NCBI RefSeq assembly: GCF_015557435.1
Contig: NZ_JADNOH010000101.1
Coordinates: forward strand, 1-60,742
Reading direction: 5' to 3'
DNA: 60,742 bases
Origin: Collinsella aerofaciens
Lineage (GTDB): Bacteria; Actinomycetota; Coriobacteriia; Coriobacteriales; Coriobacteriaceae
This document shows positions 50,058 to 59,346 of the stretch, piece after piece. The notes under the pieces are model-generated. The model ran no database searches and was not told where the DNA came from. It saw nothing but the letters and a program-made list of their open reading frames with translations. How positions within the stretch are numbered: the stretch's first letter is position 1; each line of letters opens with the position of its first letter. Position numbers and translations under genes: made by a program.

Positions 50058-51230
50058 GTGTATAGGCGCAAGATATCGACCGTGTTACAGCAAAGACTCA
50101 TGGGGCCGCGTTCCTTTATTCAGGTGGTTATGGGTCCCAGGCAAACTGGCAAGACCACGGCTATCAAGCAGGCGGCCAAGGCTTGCGGGCTTCCGTGTCG
50201 CGTGGCGAGTGCTGACTCGTCGCGCGAACTCGCGGGGGATTGGATCGACCTTGAGTGGCGCCAGGCTCGGCAGCTGACAAGTAATGGCTCGCGTGCCATC
50301 CTTGTGCTCGACGAGATACAAAAAGTTACGGGTTGGTCCGAGACGGTCAAGGCCCTGTGGGACGAAGACTCTTGGAACGACACCGAGCTTCTTGTGGTGC
50401 TGTCCGGTTCGTCGAGCTTGCTTCTCGGCAGTGGGCTGACCGAATCGCTTGCGGGACGATTTGAGCTACTGCGTTCGACGCATTGGAGCCTATCTGAGAT
50501 GTCCGAGGCGTTTGGCTATAGCTTCGAGGATTATCTGATGTTTGGCGGGTATCCGGGTGCTGCTATTCTCAAGAACGATGTCGATCGCTGGCGCGAGTAT
50601 ATGCGCGATTCAATCGTGGAATCGACGATTTCGCGTGACGTATTGCAGATGGAAGACGTGCGCAAGCCTGCGCTCATGCGAGCCCTCTTTGAGCTGGGTG
50701 CGCAGTATTCGGCGCAGGAGATATCGTATCGAAAACTGCTGGGGCAGCTCGACGATAAGGGAAACACTGATACCGTGCGCCATTATCTTGATCTGCTGTC
50801 CAAGGCGGGCATGATGAGCGGGTTGCAAAAATACGACGCCAAGCAGGTGAGGTCGAGGGCAAGCTCGCCGCGACTGCTCGTGCATGATCCCTCATTAATG
50901 TTCTCGATGTGGCGCGGGGCGGGTGACTTGTTGGCTGATTCTGCCCTGCGAGGGCATTTGGTCGAAACTGCGGTGGGCGCCCGGCTCATCGCGCGTGCTC
51001 AAACAGAAGGCTTTGAGCTGTATTGGTGGCGTGAGGGTAATCTCGAAGTGGACTTTGTGGCGAAGCGCGGCGATGACGCCCTTGCGGCGATCGAGGTTAA
51101 AAGCGGCCGCGTGTCCAAGAGTGGTATGACTGAGTTTTTGGCGCAGAACCCTCAGGCGAAGCCGATGATTGTGGGCGATCGTAACGTTTCGGTTGAGCAG
51201 TTCTTGCGGGATGAGGTGGAGCTGTTTTAG
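50058..51230 (+). CDS. AAA-family ATP-binding protein with DUF4143 domain
   Basis: This 390-residue protein begins with a P-loop ATPase (VVMGPRQTGKTTAIKQAAKA near residue 25; Walker B AILVLDEIQKVTGW near residue 80; sensor LLVVLSGSSSLLL). A helical DUF4143-type domain follows (RDVLQMEDVRKPALMRALFE region to about 260), then a C-terminal region with a restriction-nuclease-like stretch, EGNLEVDFVAKRGDDALAAI then EVKSGRVSKSGM. The last has the D...ExK order of a PD-(D/E)XK fold. Proteins of this kind are widespread, usually solitary, and of uncertain function. GTG 50058 is the start. The AT-rich leader suggests horizontal origin. Confidence 0.9.
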   Translation: MYRRKISTVLQQRLMGPRSFIQVVMGPRQTGKTTAIKQAAKACGLPCRVASADSSRELAGDWIDLEWRQARQLTSNGSRAILVLDEIQKVTGWSETVKALWDEDSWNDTELLVVLSGSSSLLLGSGLTESLAGRFELLRSTHWSLSEMSEAFGYSFEDYLMFGGYPGAAILKNDVDRWREYMRDSIVESTISRDVLQMEDVRKPALMRALFELGAQYSAQEISYRKLLGQLDDKGNTDTVRHYLDLLSKAGMMSGLQKYDAKQVRSRASSPRLLVHDPSLMFSMWRGAGDLLADSALRGHLVETAVGARLIARAQTEGFELYWWREGNLEVDFVAKRGDDALAAIEVKSGRVSKSGMTEFLAQNPQAKPMIVGDRNVSVEQFLRDEVELF

Positions 51231-51375
51231 CTGGTGATTGCTACGGCGCGGGCGGGTCAAAGTGATCAGAAATGCAAGCCCCACTTACTTAAGATTTGGG
51301 ACAAACACATCTGATTGCTTTGTCCTGTGGCGATGCCGGTTCTGTTGGCGCCGCACTCGTGACAAAGCTCACTGG

Positions 51376-51420
51376 TGCGGCCCGCCTGCTCCTGCGATGA
51401 TGCAATCGTACCGGGCCGCA
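51376..51420 (+). promoter_or_regulatory. Stem-loop in the leader of the ABC-2 operon
   Basis: TGCGGCCC (51376-51383) pairs with GGGCCGCA (51413-51420) across a 29-base loop, 21 bases before the ATPase start. It could be a leader hairpin, but its role is unknown. The rest of 51231-51440 holds no gene. Confidence 0.4.
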
Positions 51421-51440
51421 ATCAACGGAAAGGCCGCCTC

Positions 51441-52379
51441 ATGACAGACATCGTCCACGTCGAAAACCTCGTCAAGCGCTATGACGACCTTATCGCGCTC
51501 GACCACTTTAACCTGAACATCGCCCCTGGCGAGATCTTTGGCCTGCTCGGCCCCAACGGCTCGGGCAAGACCACGTCCATCAACTGCATCCTGCAGCTGC
51601 TCGCCTACGACAAGGGCACCATCGAGCTGTTCGGCGAGCCCATGACGCCCGTCCGCTACGACCTCAAGCGCCGTATTGGCGTGGTGCCGCAGCAGGTGGC
51701 GGTGTTTGACGAGCTCACCGTGCGCGAGAACATCGACTATTTCTGCAGCCTCTACGTCAACGACCGTAAGCGCCGCCGCGCGCTGGTGGACGAGGCAATC
51801 GACTTTGTCGGCCTGGGCGACTTTGCCAAGTTCCGCCCCGGCAAGCTTTCGGGCGGCCTGGCGCGTCGCCTTAACATCGCCTGCGGCATCGCGCACAAGC
51901 CCGAACTCATCTTCTTTGACGAGCCCACGGTGGCGGTCGACCCGCAAAGCCGCAATGCCATCCTGGAAGGCATCTGCCGCCTGCGCGACGAAGGCGCCAC
52001 GGTGGTGTATACCAGCCACTACATGGAGGAAGTCGAGCAGATCTGCAGCCGCATCATGATCATGGACGGTGGGCGCGTGCTGGCGCAGGGCACTAACGAC
52101 GAGCTCAAGCGCATGATTCAGATGGGCGAGAAGATTGTAATCGAGGCCGGCGAGGTTCCGAGTGCGGCGCTCGGTGCCGTCGCAAGCCTGCCGCACGTTC
52201 TGGACCTTTCGGCAACGGCGGGACAGCTCACGTTTTCGTGCGAAGCGAGCCCGCACAACCTGACGGACATCCTCGACGCGCTGCGCTCGTACGACGTGCC
52301 GCTCGGCCGCATCTACTCCGAGCCGCCGACCCTCAACGACGTGTTCCTCGAGATCACCGGCCGCGAGCTGCGCGACTAG
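51441..52379 (+). CDS. ABC-2 type exporter ATP-binding protein
   Basis: This 312-residue ATPase has Walker A LLGPNGSGKTTSINCI, Q-loop VVPQQVAVFDEL, signature LSGGLARRLNIACG, Walker B LIFFDEPTVAVDPQ and an H-loop after VVYTSHYMEE. The C-terminal extension (about residues 215-312) is typical of ABC-2 drug/lipid exporter ATPases. It starts at ATG 51441 with GGAAAGG upstream. It is followed by two permease genes and forms a tripartite exporter, similar in layout to linearmycin-type resistance systems (LnrLMN). The substrate is unknown. Confidence 0.94.
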   Translation: MTDIVHVENLVKRYDDLIALDHFNLNIAPGEIFGLLGPNGSGKTTSINCILQLLAYDKGTIELFGEPMTPVRYDLKRRIGVVPQQVAVFDELTVRENIDYFCSLYVNDRKRRRALVDEAIDFVGLGDFAKFRPGKLSGGLARRLNIACGIAHKPELIFFDEPTVAVDPQSRNAILEGICRLRDEGATVVYTSHYMEEVEQICSRIMIMDGGRVLAQGTNDELKRMIQMGEKIVIEAGEVPSAALGAVASLPHVLDLSATAGQLTFSCEASPHNLTDILDALRSYDVPLGRIYSEPPTLNDVFLEITGRELRD

Positions 52380-52388
52380 GGGGCGGCC

Positions 52389-53576
52389 ATGTTCAACACC
52401 ATCATCACCACGGTCAAGACGTTGCTGCGCCGGCCGAGCACGTGGGTCTGGGGCGCTCTCTTTCCTATTGCGCTTTCCACGATGTTCATGTTTATGTTTG
52501 CGAACCTCAGCTCCGACGGCACGGTCGACCCGGTGCCGGTTGCCGTCGTGGCGGACGAGGCCTGGGATGCCTCGACCTTTAAGGATGTGGCAGCTTCGCT
52601 TGCCAAGGCAGGCGACGACCAGCTGCTCGATGTGAGCGAGTACGAAGACTTGGCTGCCGCGCGCAAAGCGCTCAAGGCCGGCGAGGTCGCGGGCATCTAT
52701 ACGGTTGATGCCGCGGGCACGCCCAGGCTCACGCTGCTATCGAGTTACGACAGCTCGCGCGCCTCGTCGGTGCTTACCGACCGCAGCATCCTTGAAACGG
52801 TGGCAAGCTCGTATACGCAAAATGCTGAGCTCATGGCACAGATTGCCCAGGACAACCCGGCGGCGCTTGCCGACCCGCAGGCAGTTGCGCGCGCTCTGTC
52901 GCTCGAGGGCGGAACCCGCCGCGTGAGCCTGACTCGTGCCACGCCTGATGGCACGGTCATCTACTACTACGCGCTCTTTGGCCTGGTCGCGATGATGTCT
53001 GCCGAGTTTGCCGCCTTGAGCGTCGTCGACTTGCAGCCCAATCTGTCGGGCCTTGGTGCCCGCCGTTGTGTGGGCGGCCTCTCCAAGACGGCGTCGCTGG
53101 CCGGCATTTTTGTCGGCTCGTGGCTGGTTTCCTTTGCATCGATGGCGGTTGCGATCGGCTACGTGCGCCTGGTCGTGGGCGTCGACTTTGGCGGGCGCGA
53201 GGGGTTGTGCCTGCTGGGCGGGGCTGCATCCGCGCTTGCGGCGACGGGCCTGGGGCTCTTTGTGGGCACGCTGCCCGTTAAGGGCGGCAAGGCGTCCAAG
53301 TCGGGCATCCTCACGGGCTTCGCCACCACGTGTGCCCTGTTCGCCGGCCTTTACGGCGAGCCGGCGATGGCGCTTGCCGACGACGTCGCCCGCGCCTGCC
53401 CGGCCGAGTGCTGGCTCAATCCCGTCAAGCTCATCTGTGACATGTTCAACCGCCTGTATTTCTTTGAGGACCTGGGTCCCTTTGCCGTGCGCGCCGGCGC
53501 GCTTGTCCTGATGGCCCTGGTGTTTGTCGCCGCAGCCACGCTGATCTTTGGAAGGAGCCGCTATGAGCACCTTTAA
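52389..53576 (+). CDS. ABC-2 type exporter permease 1
   Basis: This 395-residue protein has one N-terminal membrane helix (WVWGALFPIALSTMFMFMFA), a large extracytoplasmic region (about residues 45-190) and a C-terminal group of five or six helices (YYYALFGLVAMMSAEFAALS, SLAGIFVGSWLVSFASMAVA, LCLLGGAASALAATGLGLFV and others). This is the ABC-2 membrane layout. It is encoded nine bases after the ATPase and overlaps the next permease by 14 bases, so the two permeases are likely made and assembled together. Confidence 0.92.
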   Translation: MFNTIITTVKTLLRRPSTWVWGALFPIALSTMFMFMFANLSSDGTVDPVPVAVVADEAWDASTFKDVAASLAKAGDDQLLDVSEYEDLAAARKALKAGEVAGIYTVDAAGTPRLTLLSSYDSSRASSVLTDRSILETVASSYTQNAELMAQIAQDNPAALADPQAVARALSLEGGTRRVSLTRATPDGTVIYYYALFGLVAMMSAEFAALSVVDLQPNLSGLGARRCVGGLSKTASLAGIFVGSWLVSFASMAVAIGYVRLVVGVDFGGREGLCLLGGAASALAATGLGLFVGTLPVKGGKASKSGILTGFATTCALFAGLYGEPAMALADDVARACPAECWLNPVKLICDMFNRLYFFEDLGPFAVRAGALVLMALVFVAAATLIFGRSRYEHL

Positions 53577-54768
53577 GACTGCGCTTCGCATGGCGCTGGC
53601 GCACCCGTTCTACCTGCTCATCTATACGGTGTTCATTTCGCTCATGGGCGTATTCATCGCGGCTTCGGTGAGCTGGAACTCGTCGCGGCTTACCGAGTAC
53701 AAGCCCTACGACACCAACGTGATCGTGGTCGACCGCGACAATAGCGACCTTTCGCGGGCGCTTACCAAGCACCTGGGCTCACGCTTTGACCTGGTCACGG
53801 GCATCGGCGACGACGCGTACGACCTTGCGGACGCGCTCGCCAAGAGCAACAGCGCCAAGGGCAGTGCCGATTGCGTGTTCTTTATCCCGGAGGGGTTTGA
53901 GGACGATCTTGTTGCAGCCGCCCGTGCGGGGGAGACCCTGCCCATGCTCGACGTGACGTACGGCTCCGGCACCATGGCGGCGGCGCTTTCGTCTGCCGAG
54001 GCCTCGCGCTGGATCTCGCTCGCGGGCGCTGCGGCGGCGCTTGAACCCGCTGCCTCCAACGGTGACGTCGCAAGGGCCGCCGAGCACGCGGCCGCAAAGC
54101 GCGCGGAGGTCCAGATCGAGCAGGTCAAGGTCGATTCGACTGCCGCCGCCACGCTCGAGTCGTATTTCAACTTTGGCGCGTACGCGATCATCTCGTCGGT
54201 CATCGTGTCGGTGGGGCTGGTGTTCTCGGGCATGAACGAGCCCGAGCGCGTGCGCCGCATGGATGCCGGCCCGGTCTCTGAGCGCCAGCGCTCGCTCGCT
54301 GTGTTTGCCGCCGCCGCGGTGCTCACCGTCTGCATCTGGTTTGTGTCGAGCATGATGGGCGTCGTGGGCTTTGCCGGCGCGGTTGCCGAGGTCGGCGTGG
54401 GCCGCGTGTGCCTTGCGCTGGCGGCAACGTTTACCCTAGCGTGCACGCCCCTGGCCGTTGGCTTTACGCTGTCGAGCCTGGGTGCGCGCGAGGAGCTGCT
54501 CAACGGCGTGGGCAACCTGCTTGGTATGCTCATGACGTTTTTGGGCGGCGCCTGGATGCCGCTGTCGCTCATGGGCTCGGCCGTGCAGACCGTGGCGCGC
54601 TTTGTGCCGACATATTGGGTGAACGACGCGATCGGCAAGGCGCTCGCGTCGGACCTGACGTCTGCCGTGCTGGGCGACATCGCCTGCGACCTGGGCGTCA
54701 CCGTGCTCTTCGCCGCCGCCATCGCCGCCGTAGGCCTAGCCCTCACCCACACCAAAGCCCGAGCCTAG
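53563..54768 (+). CDS. ABC-2 type exporter permease 2
   Basis: This 401-residue paralogue of the previous gene has the same plan: an N-terminal helix (FYLLIYTVFISLMGVFIAAS), an extracytoplasmic part (DTNVIVVDRDNSDLSRALTK and further), and a C-terminal membrane group (YAIISSVIVSVGLVFSGMNE, LAVFAAAAVLTVCIWFVSSM, VCLALAATFTLACTPLAVGF, LLGMLMTFLGGAWMPLSLMG). ATG 53563 follows GGAAGGAGC, inside the 3' end of permease 1. It completes a three-gene exporter that ends just before a block of REP-like repeats. Confidence 0.92.
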   Translation: MSTFKTALRMALAHPFYLLIYTVFISLMGVFIAASVSWNSSRLTEYKPYDTNVIVVDRDNSDLSRALTKHLGSRFDLVTGIGDDAYDLADALAKSNSAKGSADCVFFIPEGFEDDLVAAARAGETLPMLDVTYGSGTMAAALSSAEASRWISLAGAAAALEPAASNGDVARAAEHAAAKRAEVQIEQVKVDSTAAATLESYFNFGAYAIISSVIVSVGLVFSGMNEPERVRRMDAGPVSERQRSLAVFAAAAVLTVCIWFVSSMMGVVGFAGAVAEVGVGRVCLALAATFTLACTPLAVGFTLSSLGAREELLNGVGNLLGMLMTFLGGAWMPLSLMGSAVQTVARFVPTYWVNDAIGKALASDLTSAVLGDIACDLGVTVLFAAAIAAVGLALTHTKARA

Positions 54769-54784
54769 CCATCGGGTACTCATT

Positions 54785-54983
54785 GGGGACAGACTTAAAC
54801 GACCAAGAGTGGTCATTGGGGACAGACTTAAATGACTAGTTATCGGGGACAGTCTTTGCCGATTCGCCGCCTCGCCGGCTGGGTTGGCAAGGACTGTCCC
54901 CAACTGCCGGCAGGAAAGGAACGTCCCTAACTGCCGGATAGCGAAAGAGTGTCCCTAGTGACTAGTCGTTTAAGAACGTCCCC
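54785..54983. repeat. Nested GGGGACAG/CTGTCCCC palindromic repeats
   Basis: TTGGGGACAGACTTAAA occurs at about 54785 and 54817. GGGGACAGTCTTTGCC (54845-54860) pairs with GGCAAGGACTGTCCCC (54886-54901). GTCGTTTAAGAACGTCCCC (about 54964-54982) pairs inversely with the first copy. Related fragments lie at 59227-59256. The block fills most of the gap between two ABC operons and contains no gene. Confidence 0.85.
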
Positions 54984-55073
54984 AATGACTAGTTTGAAAT
55001 AAATGTCATATGTCACACAAAAATAGTTCGCCTGGGTTTACTATAACCCTAGAAAAGTAGCAGAAGGCTAACA

Positions 55074-55799
<726 letters not shown>

Positions 55800-55807
55800 G
55801 CGGCGCC

Positions 55808-58474
55808 ATGTCACCTCTCGCAAAACGACTCCCCCGCGAGCTGCGCCGCAATATCGGAAAGTACCTGGGAATCTTCCTGCTTATGTGCGGAAGTATCGCC
55901 CTCACGTCGGGCTTTTTGCTTGCGGCCCATTCCATCGGCTGCCTCATCGACGGCATGCGCGACGAGTACACAATCGAGGACGGTCGCCTGACCACGGCGT
56001 TCGAGGCCACCGACGACCAGCTCAAAGCCGCCGAGAATGCGGCCAGCGACACCGGCGGCGTCACGCTCTACAAGAACTTCTCCATCGACGCCATCATCAA
56101 AAAGGCGTCCGGCGACGACGGCACCAAGCGCACCCTGCGCACCTATGCTCACCGTACCAAGGTCGATATCGCGTCCTACTGCGAAGGCAAGCAGCCCCGC
56201 GCGGACGACGAGGTGGCCATCGACCGCGTCTTCGCCACCAACAACGATCTCGCCGTGGGCGATAAGGTCGAGCTCGAGGGCCGCACCTACACCATCTGCG
56301 GCATCATGACGCAGCCCGATAGCCAGGCGCTGTTCCTCAACAACTCCGACTTTACGGTGAACACCATCACCTATGGCGTGGCCGAGGTCACCGACGCCGG
56401 ATTTGCCGCGCTCGAGGACGCCGGCGGCGCGCCCACCTACACCTACTCCTTTACCTTTAACGACCGCGACCTCTCCACCGCGGATCGCATCGATGCCGAG
56501 CAGGATATGGTCGAGGCGCTGGTGGATGCCGATGCGCGCGTGGATGACCTGACCGATGCCGATTCCAACCAGGGCATTGGCTATGCGCGCGACGATGTGG
56601 ACGGCGACTCCATGATGTGGACGACGCTGCTCGACATCATCATCGTGATCATGGCGTTTGTCTTTGTGGTGCTCACCGACGCCACCATCGAGGAGGAGAG
56701 CGCCATTATCGGGACGCTGCTCGCCAGCGGCTATCGCCGTCGCGAGATCGTGCTGCACTACCTTGCGCTTCCCGCCATCGTGGGCGTGCTCGCGGCGCTT
56801 TTGGGCACCGCGCTCGGCGTTGCGTTCTTTACCGAGCCCATGCGCAGCCTCTATTACGGCTCGTACAGCCTACCGCCCTTCCAGGTGTACTGGAGCTGGG
56901 AGATCTTTGTAAAGTGCGCCGTGGTTCCTGCCTTCGCACTCATCCTCATTACCTTGGTGGGCCTGCTCCGCAAGATGGGAAAGACCCCGCTGCAGTTCCT
57001 CCGTCACGAGGCTGGTGGCAAGTCGGGTACCAAGCGCGGTTTTCAGCTGCCGGAGCGCATGGGCTTTGTCTCGCGCTTCCGCCTACGCATCTTCCTGCGC
57101 AACCTGGGCAACTTCGCCACGCTCTTTGTGGGCATCGCGTTTGCGTCGCTGCTGCTGCTCTTTGGTCTGGCGATCCTGCCAACGATGACGCACTATGCGG
57201 ACAACCTGGAGACGAGTTTGGTCGCCGAGCATCAATACACGCTCAAGGCTCCGTTGGAGCTTGAGGGTACCGCCGAGGAGCGTGAGCAGTGGTCGGCGCT
57301 CGAGCGCCTGCAGTCGGTCGACGGTTCGCTGCTTGCTGCCGCCCAGGATGCGGATGACGAGCTTGATGACGCGGTCGATGCCGCGCAGGCGGCGGCCAAT
57401 GCTGCGACCAGCGCTCCGTCTGCCGAGAGCCTGACTGCAGCGCAGGACGCGCTCGCAACGGTTCAGGACAAGAAGGACGCCCTCTATGCGCGCCTCGACG
57501 ATCTTGCCGATGCCCTTGGCTGCGACCGTGACGAGGCCATCAATCTGATCGACAAGGCCTCGAAGATCGACGCGGATAACGACGACATTCACCCCGTCAA
57601 TACGACGGACAACGGTGCGGGCAAGATTGCACAGGCCGAGAAATACGCCGTTTACCAGCTGCAATACGACCGCGGCGACGGAAATGGGCAGGAGACGATC
57701 TCCATCTACGGCGTCTCGCCCGATTCACGCTACTGGAAAGGGCTGGACGTCGGCGATGGACGCGTTATCTTTGGCGGCGGCCTGCTCGACAAGTTTGGCT
57801 GGAGCGAGGGGCAGAAGGTCACGCTCCGCGACAAGTACGAGGGTAAGGACTATTCGCTGGAGTACGCGGGCAAGGACGCCACCTGGGGCTCCAAGTCGGA
57901 CATGAATATCTACATAAGTATCGATGACTTTAACGAGTTGTTCGGCAACGACGCCACTTACTTTAACGGCTACGTGAGCGACGAGAAGCTCAGCCTCGAC
58001 GCGCGATACTTTGCCGGCGACACCACACCCGACGACATGCGCGCCGTGGGTGACCAGTTTATCGGCATGATGAGCGACATGATCGGCATGATGGTCGGGC
58101 TCGCGGTGTTCATTTTCCTACTGTTTATGTATCTGCTGACCAAGGCCGTCATCGACCACAGCGCCCGCTCGATCAGCTACATGAAGGTCTTTGGCTATCG
58201 CGATGGCGAGATCTCGCATCTGTACATCCGCTCGATTACGCTGTGCGTGGCGGCGTCGCTTGTGCTGAGCCTGCCCGTGATTATCGGCTCACTTACGGCT
58301 ATCTTCCGCTCTATGCTGCTCGCCTACAACGGCAATATCGAGATCTATGTGCCCGCCTGGTCCATGGCGGCGTGTGTCGGCATCGGCTTTGCGACCTATC
58401 TGGTCGTGGCGCTGCTGCACACGCGCTCCATCAAGCGCGTCCCCCTGGCCGAGGCCCTCAAGGTGCAGGAATAA
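55808..58474 (+). CDS. FtsX-domain ABC transporter permease
   Basis: This 888-residue permease has an N-terminal helix (YLGIFLLMCGSIALTSGFLL), a first extracytoplasmic domain (to about residue 270), a first FtsX membrane unit (ILDIIIVIMAFVFVVLTDAT region to about residue 390), and a second large extracytoplasmic domain (about 480-745). The latter contains a coiled-coil stretch (about residues 515-590, AQAAANAATSAPSAES then LTAAQDALATVQDKKDALYA). A second FtsX unit ends the chain. The longer frame from 55580 is a shadow of the ATPase gene; ATG 55808 is correct. The double-FtsX layout resembles large MacB-like exporters in Actinobacteria. A terminator follows. Confidence 0.93.
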   Translation: MSPLAKRLPRELRRNIGKYLGIFLLMCGSIALTSGFLLAAHSIGCLIDGMRDEYTIEDGRLTTAFEATDDQLKAAENAASDTGGVTLYKNFSIDAIIKKASGDDGTKRTLRTYAHRTKVDIASYCEGKQPRADDEVAIDRVFATNNDLAVGDKVELEGRTYTICGIMTQPDSQALFLNNSDFTVNTITYGVAEVTDAGFAALEDAGGAPTYTYSFTFNDRDLSTADRIDAEQDMVEALVDADARVDDLTDADSNQGIGYARDDVDGDSMMWTTLLDIIIVIMAFVFVVLTDATIEEESAIIGTLLASGYRRREIVLHYLALPAIVGVLAALLGTALGVAFFTEPMRSLYYGSYSLPPFQVYWSWEIFVKCAVVPAFALILITLVGLLRKMGKTPLQFLRHEAGGKSGTKRGFQLPERMGFVSRFRLRIFLRNLGNFATLFVGIAFASLLLLFGLAILPTMTHYADNLETSLVAEHQYTLKAPLELEGTAEEREQWSALERLQSVDGSLLAAAQDADDELDDAVDAAQAAANAATSAPSAESLTAAQDALATVQDKKDALYARLDDLADALGCDRDEAINLIDKASKIDADNDDIHPVNTTDNGAGKIAQAEKYAVYQLQYDRGDGNGQETISIYGVSPDSRYWKGLDVGDGRVIFGGGLLDKFGWSEGQKVTLRDKYEGKDYSLEYAGKDATWGSKSDMNIYISIDDFNELFGNDATYFNGYVSDEKLSLDARYFAGDTTPDDMRAVGDQFIGMMSDMIGMMVGLAVFIFLLFMYLLTKAVIDHSARSISYMKVFGYRDGEISHLYIRSITLCVAASLVLSLPVIIGSLTAIFRSMLLAYNGNIEIYVPAWSMAACVGIGFATYLVVALLHTRSIKRVPLAEALKVQE

Positions 58475-58485
58475 ACCCACGTATG

Positions 58486-58517
58486 CGGGGCGCTCTCTTA
58501 AGGGGGTGCCCCGTTTT
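58486..58517 (+). terminator. Terminator of the LolD/FtsX operon
   Basis: A stem of about 12 pairs (CGGGGC and flanking bases with GCCCCG) ends in TTTTGG. It lies 12 bases after the permease stop. Confidence 0.7.
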
Positions 58518-58549
58518 GGTACTCATTAATCTGATAACAAGGAGAAGCC

Positions 58550-59194
58550 ATGGCCAGATCGGCAGATGACTATAAGCAGCTTTCCATTAAGGAGTTCACC
58601 GAGGCGGCGCGGATCTACGAGTCCGACCATGCCGGTATTTACGAGATGTGCAAGGACGACTACCCGCAGATGCTTGCGGAGCTGGAGTTGGAGCCGTTTG
58701 AGGACGTGCTCGATGTTGGCTGCGGAACGGGTGCGGTGCTGGAGCTGCTGCACGAGCGGTATCCGCACAAACAACTGACGGGACTCGACCTTACCCCCAA
58801 GATGATCGAGGTCGCTTGTGCCAAGCAGCTCGACAACATCAACTTTATCGTCGGCGATGCCGAGAACCTGCCGTTTGAGTCTCAGGGCTTCGATGCCGTG
58901 CTCTGCTCCAACAGCTTTCACCATTATCCGCACCCGGACAGGTTTTTCGCGGAGGCGGCGCGCGTCTTGCGCCCCGGCGGGCGTTTGATTCTTCGCGACT
59001 ACACATCGAACGATGTCGTAGTGTGGCTCATGAACAACCTTGAGCTGCCGCTGGCCCACCTCTTTGGTCACGGTGACGTGCGGATCTGCAAGATGTCCGA
59101 GTTTCGTGACCTTGCCGAGACTGCTGGCCTAAAGCTGCTGAAGCTCGAGGCCCAGAAGGGATTTCGCGCACACTTGGTGGCGAGAAAGCGGTAG
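58550..59194 (+). CDS. Class I SAM-dependent methyltransferase
   Basis: This 214-residue protein has motif I VLDVGCGTGAVLELL, the acidic residue in LTGLDLTPKMIEVA, IVGDAENLPFESQGFDAVLC as motif II, then FHHYPHPDRFFAEAARVLRP and GGRLILRDY (motif III). It is closest in character to UbiE/Methyltransf_11 enzymes. The substrate is not determinable. AAGGAG five bases before ATG 58550 supports the start. It is transcribed in the same direction as the ABC operon but separated from it by a terminator. Confidence 0.9.
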   Translation: MARSADDYKQLSIKEFTEAARIYESDHAGIYEMCKDDYPQMLAELELEPFEDVLDVGCGTGAVLELLHERYPHKQLTGLDLTPKMIEVACAKQLDNINFIVGDAENLPFESQGFDAVLCSNSFHHYPHPDRFFAEAARVLRPGGRLILRDYTSNDVVVWLMNNLELPLAHLFGHGDVRICKMSEFRDLAETAGLKLLKLEAQKGFRAHLVARKR

Positions 59195-59272
59195 GGGTGC
59201 GGTTGCTCTGGGCACCTCTGGCGGCTAGTCGTTTAGGAACGTCCCCAGCTGCCGGATGGCCCGCCGCTGCGC

Positions 59273-59303
59273 TTGACTTTGACCCTACTCCAATGGGTAC
59301 CAT
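59273..59303 (+). promoter_or_regulatory. Candidate promoter with 19-bp spacer (MerR-type architecture)
   Basis: TTGACT (59273-59278) and TACCAT (59298-59303) are separated by 19 bp. The spacer holds ACCC and GGGT in inverted order around its centre. Over-long 19-bp spacers with central dyad symmetry are the hallmark of promoters bent open by MerR-family activators. It lies upstream of the DUF362 gene. Confidence 0.45.
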
Positions 59304-59346
59304 CCTCTTATGTCTGTAACGCCATATAGACCGAGGGGATATGTCT

